Positions 23,412-33,930 are shown, counted from the first letter of the stretch. The stretch: DNA of 64,000 nucleotides from Cymbomonas tetramitiformis (GCA_001247695.2 LGRX02035202.1:1-64000), one strand, 5' to 3'. Numbers and translations are program-made. The notes: generated by a model from the sequence alone, not told the origin.

Positions 23412-24281
23412 TTTTGATGTATGTGGTACCTTTTCCAGGGTTTAGTAGTTTGGGCTTTCCTGAGGTTTCTTCAGCAATGATTTTCCTTAGTTCGCCATCT
23501 TGGGGTGTTCTAAGACTATGCAGACTATTATTATGTCCTGAGCATTCAAGTTGGATGTGTTCGAAGGTGCATTCTGTTGGCAGTAGGGGCAGTTTTCAGT
23601 CCCGATTTTTCCCAGTTTGAATAAACGTGCTGGAGAGGCATGGAGACCCAGGAGTGCTCTGCTTCTAGAAGCAGTGAAAGCTTTAGGTGTAATTTTGGAA
23701 ATATCTTTAGTGGGGGTGGTGTTATTCTCGTCGAGCATCCTCAAGTACTTCCCTTGAGACTGTAGAGTTCTCCAATTATGGTAGTGTGAGAGACGTTGAA
23801 TTCTTCTAATGTGACTGCGGATATCACCTAAAATAGGGACCTCAAAAAAGAATAACGAGAATGGCAATTCCTCGGCAGGGTCGTAGCGGGAGATGTCTAA
23901 ACAACCCCCTCTGAATGAGGCTCTTTTGGCAGTACGGTCCACTTTGTCATGGACTTTGTCATTATTGTGACCCCTAATCCATTTAAGGATAATTTTACTA
24001 TGATCTCCTTCAATGTAGAAGCCAAGTTCTTCTAACAGTAGGCGAACAGCCTGCACATCTCTGCGGTTAGCTTCACGTATTTTGTCCCGGGCACTCATGG
24101 ATCTGCCATCCTTTGTTACAGCAGATATTGCGGCCATGGAGTCAATGGCATGTACCATTGGAGTCATGGATTTGAGGAGATTCTCTTTTTGTTCTGTGAG
24201 TAAGAATCGCAGTCCCGCAATTTCAGCAGATGTATTACTAGGGTTTTGGATATTTCCTAGATAAGAAGCCCCGGTGCGGCG
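23412..24281 (-). pseudogene. LINE RNase H (C-terminal part) and CCHC knuckle
   Basis: Carries AEIAGLRFLL (catalytic Glu), HAIDSMAAI (third Asp), WIRGHNNDKVHDKVDRTAK (last Asp) of an RNase H fold, then a spacer and CPYCQQN followed, after a one-base frameshift near 23570, by TFEHIQLEC, together the CX2C...HX4C knuckle found after the enzymatic domains of many LINEs. The first catalytic Asp lies in the preceding segment. The shifted frame then reads GELRKIIAEETSG up to the LTR-element insertion at 23411. Confidence 0.8.
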
Positions 24282-25736
24282 AAAGTTCTTGAGGGGGGGA
24301 TATTCATCTTCCGAACAAGTGGCATTCCGTTGTCAAAGTTTTTTATGGCATATGCTGCACCACTGCATGCTGATTTTTTACCGGCGAATAGGGAACCATC
24401 GCTTGCCATATCATAATCCTCCATTTGTTTGCTCTTTTCGGCGAAGGGGGTAGATTCTTCTTCTGAGTCGCTAGGGCAGCTGTATTCACTTTCTTCTTCC
24501 GCAGTTTTGTTTTTCATTCTGGCAATAATGGTCTCATATTGTCTGTCTGAGATGTAATCATAGTGTGAGTTAATATCACTGACTTTAGCAAGAACAGAAG
24601 AGGGCGGGTCCATATGGTCATTATATTCGAAAATGGAACCTGCTGGAATTAGGATGCAACCGTCATCGGTGATGCTATATTCAAAGTCGTATTGAAAACT
24701 GTTGGTTCCTTCGATTCTGACAAAGACATTAGGGTTTTTGTCATTGTTACTGTATTCTGTGTATTGTATTGACATGGCCTCTAAGTCAATATTGGTAATG
24801 TGAATAAGAGAGATGGAATCTCGGTCACCATTTCCTTTCCGATGAAACTCGCCCGTGTCCGGGGGTACTATGTTGTCTCTATATTGTTTCTTGACATATC
24901 TGGCCTGTGGGTCCAAACCTACAGGGTTTTGAAGCATCTCCTTTTCGATTTCGGTTAGCCATCCAGGGGGTCTATTACCGTTCAGCCTGAAAAAGCCTTT
25001 GCTTTCTTGCCAGTTTTTTAACATTCCACCGCAGGGAGTCAGAAAGGAACCTGTGTGCTTGAGGTTATATTTTTGAATTGCGGAGGTAACATTCCTCGAC
25101 ATGTAGAGTTGTCTGGGAAGGGTGGTGATTAATGTGGTTTCACCCGCTTCATTTTCAGGGTAATTTTTAGAGTCGATAGCGTATCCAAGTTTTGCCATAA
25201 TGTGACCTGTACGCCTGAACCAGTTAAAGCGTTTGTCTTTTGTGTGACTATAGGTTGCATAGTGTGATAAGGGAAAGCCCGAGATGGCATTTTTACTCAT
25301 TTCGTTGTTCATGTTTTGAATTATTATTTTAAGCCATAAATTACTGTTTCTACGGTATAGTGAGATAAGGTGAGGGTCAGTGATACGGTCCGTGTGGTTG
25401 TGTTGCCAATATTCGTGTTCATCTGCAGAACACAGGGTGTTCATGGTTTCAGTAATACACGACGCGGTTACAATATCGAAGACACTATCAATACCGTACC
25501 CGCCCTGGCAGACTGCTGTCCACATTATTTGGTGGTTAGTGTCAACTGGGCAGCCCAGGTATTTGATCATAAACGAAGCTATCATTTTGTCTAATTCAAT
25601 TGCAACATTCTTTGAGGAGTTGGCAATTGCTGAGGTAACTTTAAGGGGGTACGCCATCCTCGGAACTACAACCGCATTTATAACATATCTTAGCTTGAAC
25701 AAGGCTGCAATTCAAGCAATTGCAATATCTTCATGA
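24257..25736 (-). pseudogene. LINE thumb/connection region and start of RNase H
   Basis: Open frame of 481 residues. FKLRYVINAVVVPRMAYPL is typical of the segment after LINE palm domains. Near its end MASDGSLFAGKKSACSGAAYAI supplies the first catalytic Asp of RNase H. A frameshift near 24280 separates it from the rest of RNase H. Preceded on the minus strand by the inserted ORF segment at 25737-26984. Confidence 0.8.
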
Positions 25737-26984
25737 CAGGAAAGATTGACCAGTAAATTAACAGGTTGAGCAACAGCTCCTCCAAATAGTTACTTCAAGT
25801 CAGAACCCCTCCAAATGGGCAGAATTCAAGTCTTATACTTTCAAGGCGCGCAGTTCATATCTCTAATCGATCTGTCCCATGTCGGCTAGCATATCATCAT
25901 CTGCCACCTATACAAATCCTAATCAGAGAATCTGCATTTGGACAATCCTAATCAAGACAGTTGATTTCATTGCCCCTTGCTGGTCTTTGCCTTCTTCCTA
26001 CGAGGAGCCACGTCAAGTACTTCTTCGTCATCACTGTCACTGCTTAAGGTGTATTTCAAATGAGATATGTACTCAGCAGTCCACCAGGCAGGATATTTCC
26101 TGGGTTGCCTCTTCGTCTCTTCGGCTGGTTCCTTCGATGGTACTTGAACAGTCTCCACCACAGAGGCTGGGGTATCCTCAGATATGGCCTCAGACTTCTG
26201 CTCGGTGATAGGCTGATCCTCTGGCTGAACGGGTGAGGTCGGGGAAGTGCCCTTTGGCACCCAGATAAGTTCACCCTGATCATCCATGATCAACTGCAGT
26301 CCCAGTCTCTTCAACTTTCGAGCTTCAGCTTGTTCTTCAGCATCGTCAGCTACCAAGTCATCGAACTCGCTGACGTCATCCTCGGTGTCATCATATTCAG
26401 GCGAGGCAGGATCCCATTTCGGACTGGCAGTATCCATGTCATGCTTACTGTCTGTGACACCCGCGTCATCCTTGTCATCCGAATCGAGTAGCTTCTCCTT
26501 ACTGTCTATGACACCCGCGTCATCAGGGTCATCCGAATCTGGTAGCTTCTCCTTGCTCCAGGTCACAGCGCCTGTACCCGAATCGTCACGGTTCGTAGGC
26601 GTCGATTGTACAGCCTTACGCCCCGTGTATGGAATTCCACGATAGTCAGCATCGTCACGTTTCACACTCGTCAGATTGTACCCAACGCTGAGCGGTAATG
26701 AGAATGGCGCTACCGGCGCCTTCACTATAGTGGCGTCTTCCAGAAACCAGCCGCCGCTCCTATTACGCTCCCAGCGGCGTAACGCACCAGAGGGGTGGAC
26801 GATAATATGCTGCCAGCTATAATCGAGCCCAGGCTTTCGCTCCCCATAGTACGAAGTCAATGGCTCAGGAGTCCCCTTCCGAGCCCATTGCCATTTCGCT
26901 GCCCCAGTACGCGTAAATACAATATGCCAATCGAAAGGCTTGGCATGGCTAGTGTTCCCTGGCACATAGCTGGTGTAGAGTCAT
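25737..26984 (-). mobile_element. Inserted segment with a single ORF inside the LINE
   Basis: The segment lies between the reverse transcriptase palm and the thumb, where LINE proteins are continuous. TCATG occurs at both junctions (near 25732 and 26979), a candidate 5-bp target duplication. No LTRs, terminal inverted repeats or poly-A are evident, so the type of insertion is unknown. Confidence 0.55.
25967..26965 (-). CDS. Unknown 332-residue acidic protein
   Basis: I do not recognise a family. The N-terminal 70 residues are rich in Trp and Tyr (DWHIVFTRTGAAKWQWARKG, SWQHIIVHPSGALRRWERN), suggesting a small folded domain. The middle contains two diverged copies of a WSKEKLPDSDDPDDAG-like repeat and a long Asp/Glu-rich stretch. 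The C-terminus ends in SDSDDEEVLDVAPRRKKAKT, a likely nuclear localisation signal. The frame is intact although the host LINE is broken, fitting a later arrival. A transposon accessory protein or retrocopied gene are both possible. Confidence 0.45.
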   Translation of the reverse strand: MPGNTSHAKPFDWHIVFTRTGAAKWQWARKGTPEPLTSYYGERKPGLDYSWQHIIVHPSGALRRWERNRSGGWFLEDATIVKAPVAPFSLPLSVGYNLTSVKRDDADYRGIPYTGRKAVQSTPTNRDDSGTGAVTWSKEKLPDSDDPDDAGVIDSKEKLLDSDDKDDAGVTDSKHDMDTASPKWDPASPEYDDTEDDVSEFDDLVADDAEEQAEARKLKRLGLQLIMDDQGELIWVPKGTSPTSPVQPEDQPITEQKSEAISEDTPASVVETVQVPSKEPAEETKRQPRKYPAWWTAEYISHLKYTLSSDSDDEEVLDVAPRRKKAKTSKGQ

Positions 26985-27713
26985 GTGTTGCAGTTGGATG
27001 GATGTGAGAGTGGATTTAAGTCTGTCGATAAGGATTTCCGATGTTTGTCCCATTCCCCATTTAGTGCAAACCATACTCCGAGGTATCTGTTTACCTCTTT
27101 GCTGTTAGAGAAATCGAGAAATTCTGGTGACTCAGGGGGTATCCATTTCGCATCAATGGAAGGACTCGAGTCATTGGTATTGGGCTCCAGGTGACCCCCA
27201 GAGATGAGTAAATCATCAGACAGGTCATATCGTGTTACTATTTTGCCCTGGGGTTTGATGCGCTTTCTGTAAGAGTATTTGGATTTCTTAACATTGATGG
27301 GAATGCCGATGAAGCTCATAAATTCATTAACTATACCTAGCATGTCTTGAACTTCGTCTTTAGTTTTCCCCACGAGCATGATGTCATCACAGAAGAACCG
27401 TGCAAAGATATTTAAAGGGGTGTCCTTTTCTAATAAGTTTTGAGAGGGAGGAATAACATTATTTCCTGGTTTGTCTGGTCTATGGCGCTCCGAGTTGAGT
27501 TCGTATCCATATGTGGTTCCTGTCGGGTTTGCACCGTTTGCTCGTTTTGCTAACCAAATTGCCAGGATATCCATAATGGCTACAAACCTTAGTGGGCTCA
27601 AAACTTCTCCCTGAGGAACTCCACATTCGAGGGACCATTCATCTGCGAGGCCTTCCTCAGTAAGCACCATTCTAGAGGCATCATTGGTGATGTCTGAGAT
27701 GATGTTAATTATT
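26981..27713 (-). pseudogene. LINE reverse transcriptase palm
   Basis: Contains LECGVPQGEVLSPLRF (the GxxQGxxxSPxLF block) and FFCDDIMLVGKTKDEVQDML (catalytic (F/Y)xDD), then GIPINVKKSKY and RYLGVWFALNG, the usual following blocks. The preceding block, AEFWMSNLALRKLGLPSQI, lies at 28360-28430 beyond a MITE; joining the two with one ATTATT copy restores LGLPSQIINIISDITND. The N-terminal fingers are missing, so the copy is 5'-truncated. Confidence 0.9.
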
Positions 27714-28359
27714 GGCTATTACCCTTCGGGTGGCTTAAGCCACCCTAACAGCGATTTAGGGTGGCTTAAGCCACCTTAACGTTTTCAATTATTGCGGGAG
27801 CTATCGGTACCGGAAACTAGATTTTTTTAGCTCAAAATGACGGCGACAATGTCTTCTTTTAGACACTATATGCACTATTCGGCGAGCCCAAGTTCCCGGT
27901 GAGCAATGTTGGGAAGTATCCAAGAGGGTGCAACATTTAGTGAATTTTGAGCGATTTTTTCCGGTTTTTGCATACCCATGCTACTTCAACCGAGATTTTG
28001 AGGGTCAAGATGACCTCGGATCAAACTTTTGGCAACACACTGCAGAAAGAGCAGCTCGAGATCTTGACATCGCAGGTCTCCAAATTTTGAAAAGCGCCTT
28101 CGAGGAAGCCCCCGTGAGCTAATTGGCTTAAGGTGGCTTAAGCCATCTTAAGGAAAATTGGGAAATACCCACCCTACTTCAACCGAGATTTTGAGGGTCA
28201 AGATGAACTCAGATCAAACTTTTGATAAGACACTGCAGAAAGAGCAGCTCAAGATCTTGACGACACAGGTCTCCAAATTTTGAAAGCACCGCCGAGGAAG
28301 CCCCAATGAGCCCTTCAAGTTAAGGTGGCTTAAGCCACCTTAAGCTGCGGGTAATAGGC
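27714..28359. mobile_element. MITE with GG(C/T)TTAAGCC palindromes, TSD ATTATT
   Basis: Ends GGCTATTACCC (27714-27724) and GGGTAATAGGC (28349-28359) are inverted repeats with one mismatch, and ATTATT flanks both sides (27708-27713, 28360-28365). Just inside both ends lies the perfect palindrome GGTGGCTTAAGCCACC. The interior holds two diverged direct repeats of about 190 bp (CTACTTCAACCGAGATTTTG). No ORF of note. Confidence 0.85.
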
Positions 28360-28430
28360 ATTATTTGTGATGGGAGTCCTAACTTTCTGAGCGCTAAATT
28401 GCTCATCCAGAATTCAGCAGATATTATTGA

Positions 28431-29834
28431 TATATATATGCTTGTCACTGGAAAATGAAAAACAGCGCGGTAGGGTTTCGGTTCTCGGCTAAAGTCGGAT
28501 AATACAATAATGGTGGTCGGACTTAAGTTGGCAGGACCGTGACACCGACTCGCGGAGCAAACAGGCAGGCACTGCAAGTGACATCCTACCAGGCGAGGGG
28601 TGCTGGATATGTCACCCTGTCATATTTGGCAGGTGTCATGTCCGGTGTGTCATTCTCGGTGAACCTGCTTGTGTCCCGACTAGGGAATTTATTCCCTTGT
28701 GTTATCTATTATTGAGTTCGTTCTATGTCTGCCGGGAGCGTTCTCCCCTTTGCTGTTGCCTAGTTCCTTGCAGGTTATGGGCCCACCACGCTTCCACTTG
28801 AACAGCAGCCCGCCCTGGACACAGGTTTCCAGGGCGACTACTATGGCGGTGTTTTGGAGGCTTCAGAAGCTGAATTTTTCCCGCAGCAAGACATTTCGAC
28901 TGGATGCGCATCTACTTTTATTGGGGGCGCTGAGCCAGCGGACGCGGAGACGACGACAAATATTCTTACACCCACGAGCATTCCGATCGCGAGGGGCACG
29001 ACTCTAGTGGTGCTTACGGGGACGATGTTGACCACTCCGATTACGATTCCGGAGACCACTACGACTCTGGGTCTGGTGGTGCTGGCAGCGACTCCTACGA
29101 TGGTTATTCTTCTAGGTCATCTTAATTTCTAAACGGACAGGCAGAGCTTTTATCTCGTGTTTCGACCACTAGCTGAGATGGGGATCTCTCCGATGTATTT
29201 TGTGATTAGAGTTTTGACCACTAGCGGACAGCTGGACATGTTTAGTAAGTCGGACCTTTCAAGCATTTAAGACCTCTTTTCTCAGTTCGCAATCGACGTC
29301 CACAGCTAAGCCGACAGGCAGCTTCAATCATCCTTACTTCTTTTCCCGTGAGCAGACAGGCGGCACGGGTACTCGCTGCTGACCACTAGCCGGCAGGAAT
29401 TTGACTTAAAAATCTGACCCGTATGGGCTGAGCCACTGGCTAATAGCGTCCTCTGTTCAATTCTTTAACCTTGTGATCTTTCTAGCTTCTAGATGTAACA
29501 AACGCCGGCCTCCCATGGTACCGTGCCGGGTTTGTCCAGCTGGTGACAGGCGTGACAGATATGACAAGTATGACAGGTCTCGCGTAGGATGACGGCTCGA
29601 GAAGAATAGACTTGCCAAAGAAGATATGCTCATTATCGGGTGACCATGAAGTGATAAGATGATACAGTAAACGCTCGATTTTAAGAAAACAGGAATTTTA
29701 GGTCAGCCTAGCAACTTTCTTATTTATATAGAGATCTTAAATATGGAGTGTTATGTGTTAAATATTGTGAAGGAATCAAAAAAGCTGGCTACTTTCTTAT
29801 TGGCGGGTTTTCTTATTACTGAGTGATTACTGTA
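28431..29834. other. Unassigned; possible terminal exon or relic frame at 28939-29125
   Basis: No intact gene. One plus-strand frame ending at 29125 encodes an Asp/Gly/Ser/Tyr/His-rich tail (DDVDHSDYDSGDHYDSGSGG); it is open only after a stop near 28930 and a possible acceptor follows that stop, so it may be a last exon or a chance frame. TGCTGGATATGTCACC near 28600 resembles the start of the family LTRs and could be a decayed end. Confidence 0.3.
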
Positions 29835-29839
29835 TGACA

Positions 29840-30051
29840 TGTCAGATATATATAGTCGGGTGTATATATCGGATAACGGAGAATAAACCCTGAGTTAAGG
29901 GTTTCGATATCAGAACGGTAAAAGTCTCAGATTGATAAAAGCGATACACATAAATACTAACGGGTGTTTCCCGTCTACTGGTGACGGTCACCCAGCCTAC
30001 TATAGGAAGTGACAGGTGACAGTCTTTACTGTCGGTGTGTCACATCCAGCA
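29840..30051 (-). repeat. 3' LTR of copy 2
   Basis: 212 bp; ends TGCTGGATGTGACAC/CTGACA on the minus strand; no difference from the other LTR seen by eye. Confidence 0.95.
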
Positions 30052-30302
30052 CACCACCTAGGGTGGTGACCGGAGCTAGTAGTGAACGAAGCAAACAAAC
30101 TCCCTACTCAACTTCAGGAGGAAACTGTAGCACAACTGGGGGCCTGTACTCTTGGTCAGGGCGGTCCCAGGTCACAGCAAGATTGTCAGATATGCTGTTA
30201 CTTTGCTAAAACCCTAAACACAGCTCAAATTCAGAGAGCCCATCCGCACATCTAGGAGGCTACATTACAGCTAACTCCCAGGCAGGCACGGCGTGACTAA
30301 TC

Positions 30303-32636
30303 CTAGCCACTAGTGGTCTTCGGAGCTGTCTGCCCGGCTCGGAGCAGCGTGACTGTGAAGCAGTTGCCGGCCCCCGGGGCCGGTGATGAATCATTCGTAG
30401 AAGGAATCGACGGATCCTCGATCACGGGAGGCTGCACCGCACCGGGATGCTGCCAAGTGCTGCCCGACGGTGGAGCCTCGTCATCTGAAGATGAAGCCGG
30501 CGACAGCGGAGGGCCGTCCACAAACAACTCGGCAGGCGGTGGCGGTCCGGGATGCCACGGCATCGGAGCCATGTAGAGGCCCTGCCTCCTCTGCTCCCGC
30601 CGTTGGCGACGAGGCGGAATCGCACACGGCACGTCATGAACCGCCTCAGTTGGCGAAGCCCCCGTAGTCGGGACTGCTGCGGCAGTCCACGGAGCACCAC
30701 CGACCGGTGGACCCGTGCATGTGCGCGCATCGGCACCACCGACACCGGCAACGGCATGCGGCGCGGCGGCGGCACAAATTACAAAGAGTGCGCACACCAA
30801 GGAGGAAGTGAGGAGAGACCTTCCGAACTTCGGAATGCCGTTCCCGCAGCCGTACCGTGGCCGCGGCGGTGTCACCGAGGCATCTCCGTCGTCATCGTCG
30901 CTCGTGGCGTAAGCCGCGGGCTCGTAGCCGATCACGCGCTCCGGCGCCTCAACCGCGGAGAGCAAGTTCATGCTCGCGGCCGGCTCGTCGGGCACCAATG
31001 CAATCCCCGTGCCCTCAATGAAGTCGGCAAACGTGCGGGTGACGGGAGGGCAGAAGGGGTTTGGCGGACCGGTCCAATCCTCCTCGGACTCAACCGACGC
31101 GGGCGGGGAGTGCGCGGGTGGCTCCGACACCACCGGCATGTCGGCAGTGAAGGTGTTGATGTTGAACGTGGAAGCTCCAGCCGCGTGCGCCATCTCAGAG
31201 AACTCGGCGACGGCGGACACGAGAACCTCACCGCCCTCCTCGCAGAACGAGCACGCGGAGAGATCGGTGAAGACCTCCGGCTTCCCGCCCGCAAGCATGC
31301 AGAGGGCGTCGAACTCCACGGGGTCGCTGCTGTCGATGGCGTGTTGGAACCTCGCAGCCAACACGGAGTTCTCGGCCTCCTCGGCGAAGGCGAAGGCCGA
31401 GAGTCCGGTCCTGCCCCCGTTTGGGCAGTCCCTGTGCCAATGCCTCGCCTTCCCCTTAGCACAAACCTGATTTTGGCAGTACGGGATCGCCGCACCGCTG
31501 TCGCGGTGGAAGGCCACCTTCCGTGAGACGGACTGAGACCAATTCCCCCCTTTGGGGAGGGGCGAGGCTGCGAAACGGTTCTTGACCCGGCGGTCCGGTT
31601 TGTCCGCGCGAGGGGTAAATCCCCGCGGAGACGGTTCGGACTCGGCGGTGACGAGGAAGGTGGCCAATTGCCTCTTCAAGTCGAGCACCATTGTCCGCAA
31701 GTCCGCGATCTCGCTCGCCGCACCCGACCCATCAACGTCCTTCTCCATGAAATGCGTGCCGTGGGAGTACCGGTGTGCCGATGCGGTGGCGGTGCCCGCC
31801 CGCACGTGCTCGCCGTAGCACTCCCGCACCCACTGCTGAATGGTGAGTAGGTCGTGGGCGGCTCGCTGGTCGTGAAGGAGCAAACGGGACACCACCGGTT
31901 GGTAGAAGGTGGCGTCGAGGGCTTTGATGAAAAGGGACTTCACGTCCTCGTCCTGGAGCGTTGATCTCGTCCTCGCTGCCTTGAGCGCGGCGTTGAAGTC
32001 CTCAATGGATCCATGAGGGTCCACGCCCGCAACGATGCGGACGGCAAACATGTCCGCTTGTCCCTGGAAGGGGTCCCCGACCGGGATCATCCGACGGGCG
32101 AACTCGAGTAGGACACGCTTACCGTCTGCTGGGAAGCTGGCGCTGGACGAGTCCAACCAGTCCGCTGCGGGCGACGAGGGGTCGATCAGCAGCTCGATCG
32201 TGGAGAACAACAAATTGTTGGCCTCCACGCGGACGGCCAAAGTAGCGTCGTCCAGCGTGAAGAGCGGGAGGAAACCGGTGTCCTCAGTGACGAATGCTGC
32301 CTGCAGGGCAGAGACCATCCTCGTGAAGATGGCCGCCGCGTGGGGCTCCGCACCGGAAAATCTCCCCTCTTTGCCGTCGAACAATTTTCGCTGGACGTGC
32401 TTCGCCACTTTCATGTCGAAGTGCTCCCGCTGCAAGGTGCGTACCGATGCCAAAAATGTAGCACCCGCCGAATTAGCGGCCGGCTGCGCCGCTGTCGGGG
32501 TCGCGGGCGTGTTGGCATGCCTGGCAGCAACGGAGTCAAAGATTGTGCTTAATGTGCGGCGGCGATGCGCCATGCTAGCCGTTGATCTAGTAGAAGCAAC
32601 CATGATGAAGAAGACTACAGGGGTGGAGTGAGGCAA
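30303..32636 (-). CDS. Gag-like protein of copy 2 with zinc knuckle and C-terminal membrane segment
   Basis: 777 residues from the first ATG; an ATG 11 codons later (MVASTRSTASMAHRR, at 32603) aligns with the start chosen in copy 1 and may be the real one. Shared with copy 1: basic N-terminus followed by a Thr/Pro segment, LDATFYQPVVSRLLLHD against LDPTFYAAVKVRYPM, a Cys/His knuckle (CQNQVCAKGKARHWHRDC), an acidic Pro-rich stretch, RYGCGNGIPKFG just before a hydrophobic segment (LVCALFVICAAAAPHAVAG), and a Pro-rich tail. No protease, polymerase or integrase motif. The conserved order knuckle, acidic linker, GYGCG/RYGCG, membrane segment defines the family. Confidence 0.8.
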   Translation of the reverse strand: MPHSTPVVFFIMVASTRSTASMAHRRRTLSTIFDSVAARHANTPATPTAAQPAANSAGATFLASVRTLQREHFDMKVAKHVQRKLFDGKEGRFSGAEPHAAAIFTRMVSALQAAFVTEDTGFLPLFTLDDATLAVRVEANNLLFSTIELLIDPSSPAADWLDSSSASFPADGKRVLLEFARRMIPVGDPFQGQADMFAVRIVAGVDPHGSIEDFNAALKAARTRSTLQDEDVKSLFIKALDATFYQPVVSRLLLHDQRAAHDLLTIQQWVRECYGEHVRAGTATASAHRYSHGTHFMEKDVDGSGAASEIADLRTMVLDLKRQLATFLVTAESEPSPRGFTPRADKPDRRVKNRFAASPLPKGGNWSQSVSRKVAFHRDSGAAIPYCQNQVCAKGKARHWHRDCPNGGRTGLSAFAFAEEAENSVLAARFQHAIDSSDPVEFDALCMLAGGKPEVFTDLSACSFCEEGGEVLVSAVAEFSEMAHAAGASTFNINTFTADMPVVSEPPAHSPPASVESEEDWTGPPNPFCPPVTRTFADFIEGTGIALVPDEPAASMNLLSAVEAPERVIGYEPAAYATSDDDDGDASVTPPRPRYGCGNGIPKFGRSLLTSSLVCALFVICAAAAPHAVAGVGGADARTCTGPPVGGAPWTAAAVPTTGASPTEAVHDVPCAIPPRRQRREQRRQGLYMAPMPWHPGPPPPAELFVDGPPLSPASSSDDEAPPSGSTWQHPGAVQPPVIEDPSIPSTNDSSPAPGAGNCFTVTLLRAGQTAPKTTSG

Positions 32637-32989
32637 GAAGACGTGGAAAAAATGCGGTAGTCTTGGGCGGCCAAGAAATGTGGTGGGTCGCCGATACGGC
32701 TGCCGTGAGAGAACAGAAATTCCGAGAAGTCGTGTGGTAGATGGCGGCCGATACGAAACGGTGTGGTGACCAACCAGGATGCGTAAACCAATCCAACGTT
32801 AAATCCCGTAGAAAAGATGCCCTCAAAGGCCTACAGCCAGCCGTAAATCAACCCACAAAACTTAGGCCATACCCGCGACTGCCGGCACTCCCACGCGCGG
32901 AGCGCCTCACTCCATCCCAAGCGTCCGGCTTTAGCCAATCATCCTCGTGGTGTCGCAGTGGCTAAATAAAACGTAAGTGGGGTCAAACC

Positions 32990-33201
32990 TGTCAGATATA
33001 TATAGTCGGGTGTATATATCGGATAACGGAGAATAAACCCTGAGTTAAGGGTTTCGATATCAGAACGGTAAAAGTCTCAGATTGATAAAAGCGATACACA
33101 TAAATACTAACGGGTGTTTCCCGTCTACTGGTGACGGTCACCCAGCCTACTATAGGAAGTGACAGGTGACAGTCTTTACTGTCGGTGTGTCACATCCAGC
33201 A
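32990..33201 (-). repeat. 5' LTR of copy 2
   Basis: 212 bp, identical by eye to 29840-30051. The leader inside it contains ATGATTGGCTAAA near 32930 (minus strand), the shared family motif. Confidence 0.95.
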
Positions 33202-33544
33202 TGACAGTCACAACTTTGCCACTGACGTGTCAGTCAGAATGTGGTAAACGGTAACATTGTTATAAAGTTGGCATGGAATAATGACTTTCCATTGGCTAGA
33301 TGAAGATTTCAGGGCGGAAGCCTGTTACAGTTTTGGAGATGTGACACAGACTTGAGATATAAGTAAGCTCTGACCGCAGGTCAGAACTAGTGGACTCATT
33401 ATTGTTTTGCCTTCGCAAGTGCTAGGTGGCTGTTCGCGTGCCAGTGCTAGACCGCTAAAACAGTTCTGCTCACAGCTTTGTACAATAATTCGTACTTTTG
33501 GTTATTATGCCGATCTTTTTATGAATATATTTTACTGGTGTTTT
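33202..33544. other. Spacer between two LTR elements
   Basis: No ORF with motifs. It carries the duplicated TGACA at its left edge and GTTTT at its right edge, the target duplications of the neighbouring elements. Confidence 0.6.
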
Positions 33545-33727
33545 TGTGAGATACAATATACCGTATTATATCGAGTGGTCACTGAATACTTTTATACCAC
33601 TCATTATAAAGATAAACGAATATAAGCGTATCTGTGATCTAGGTTTCTGCCACCAAGTACTGTACGAGTACTGGTACAGCTAAACGGAGTCATGCACATA
33701 ATGACCTACGGTGCACTGAATCCAGCA
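33545..33727 (-). repeat. 3' LTR of copy 3
   Basis: 183 bp. Lacks a few bases present in the other LTR (ACTTTTATACCACTC against ACTTTTCATACAAGTGTCCACTC). Confidence 0.9.
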
Positions 33728-33930
33728 CACCACCCTGTAACTGTACGGAGTGCTGTTCAGGTGGCAGAGAGCGGAGCACGGGCAAATCAAACCGTTCCGA
33801 AACAACAAACAGCTAGGAGCTGGAAACTGCTAGAGGGAGGCCTGTGCTTTAGCCAGGGCGTTCCCTTTCTAAAACTGGTGCTAGGATACTGCTCACAAGC
33901 TAAGTTCCTACAGCTCAATCTCAAAGTCAC

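Larger units (their letters stand above)
18401..28430 (-). mobile_element. LINE-type retroelement with C-terminal methyltransferase, interrupted three times
   Basis: Reading on the minus strand from 28430 down: reverse transcriptase, thumb, RNase H, CCHC knuckle, linker, methyltransferase-like domain, stop at 18401. It is 5'-truncated inside the reverse transcriptase, as is usual for LINEs. Three insertions cut it: a MITE at 27714-28359, a 1.2-kb ORF-bearing segment near 25737-26984, and an LTR element at 19870-23406. Removing the MITE or the LTR element with one target copy rejoins the reading frame exactly. Frameshifts near 24280, 23570 and around 27000 show that it is dead. No poly-A-like tail was found. 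Confidence 0.85.
29840..33201 (-). mobile_element. Gag-only LTR retroelement (copy 2), complete, TSD TGACA
   Basis: LTRs of 212 bp (29840-30051 and 32990-33201) look identical, and TGACA is duplicated at 29835-29839 and 33202-33206. In minus orientation each LTR starts TGCTGGATGTGACAC and ends CTGACA. The interior holds one gag-like ORF and nothing resembling pol. The presumptive polypurine tract before the 3' LTR ends GGTGGTG as in copy 1. The insertion must be young. Confidence 0.95.

Noticed and set aside
30552..31526. 324-residue plus-strand frame opposite copy 2 gag
   Set aside because: Arg/Gly-rich antisense shadow of the GC-rich gag ORF.
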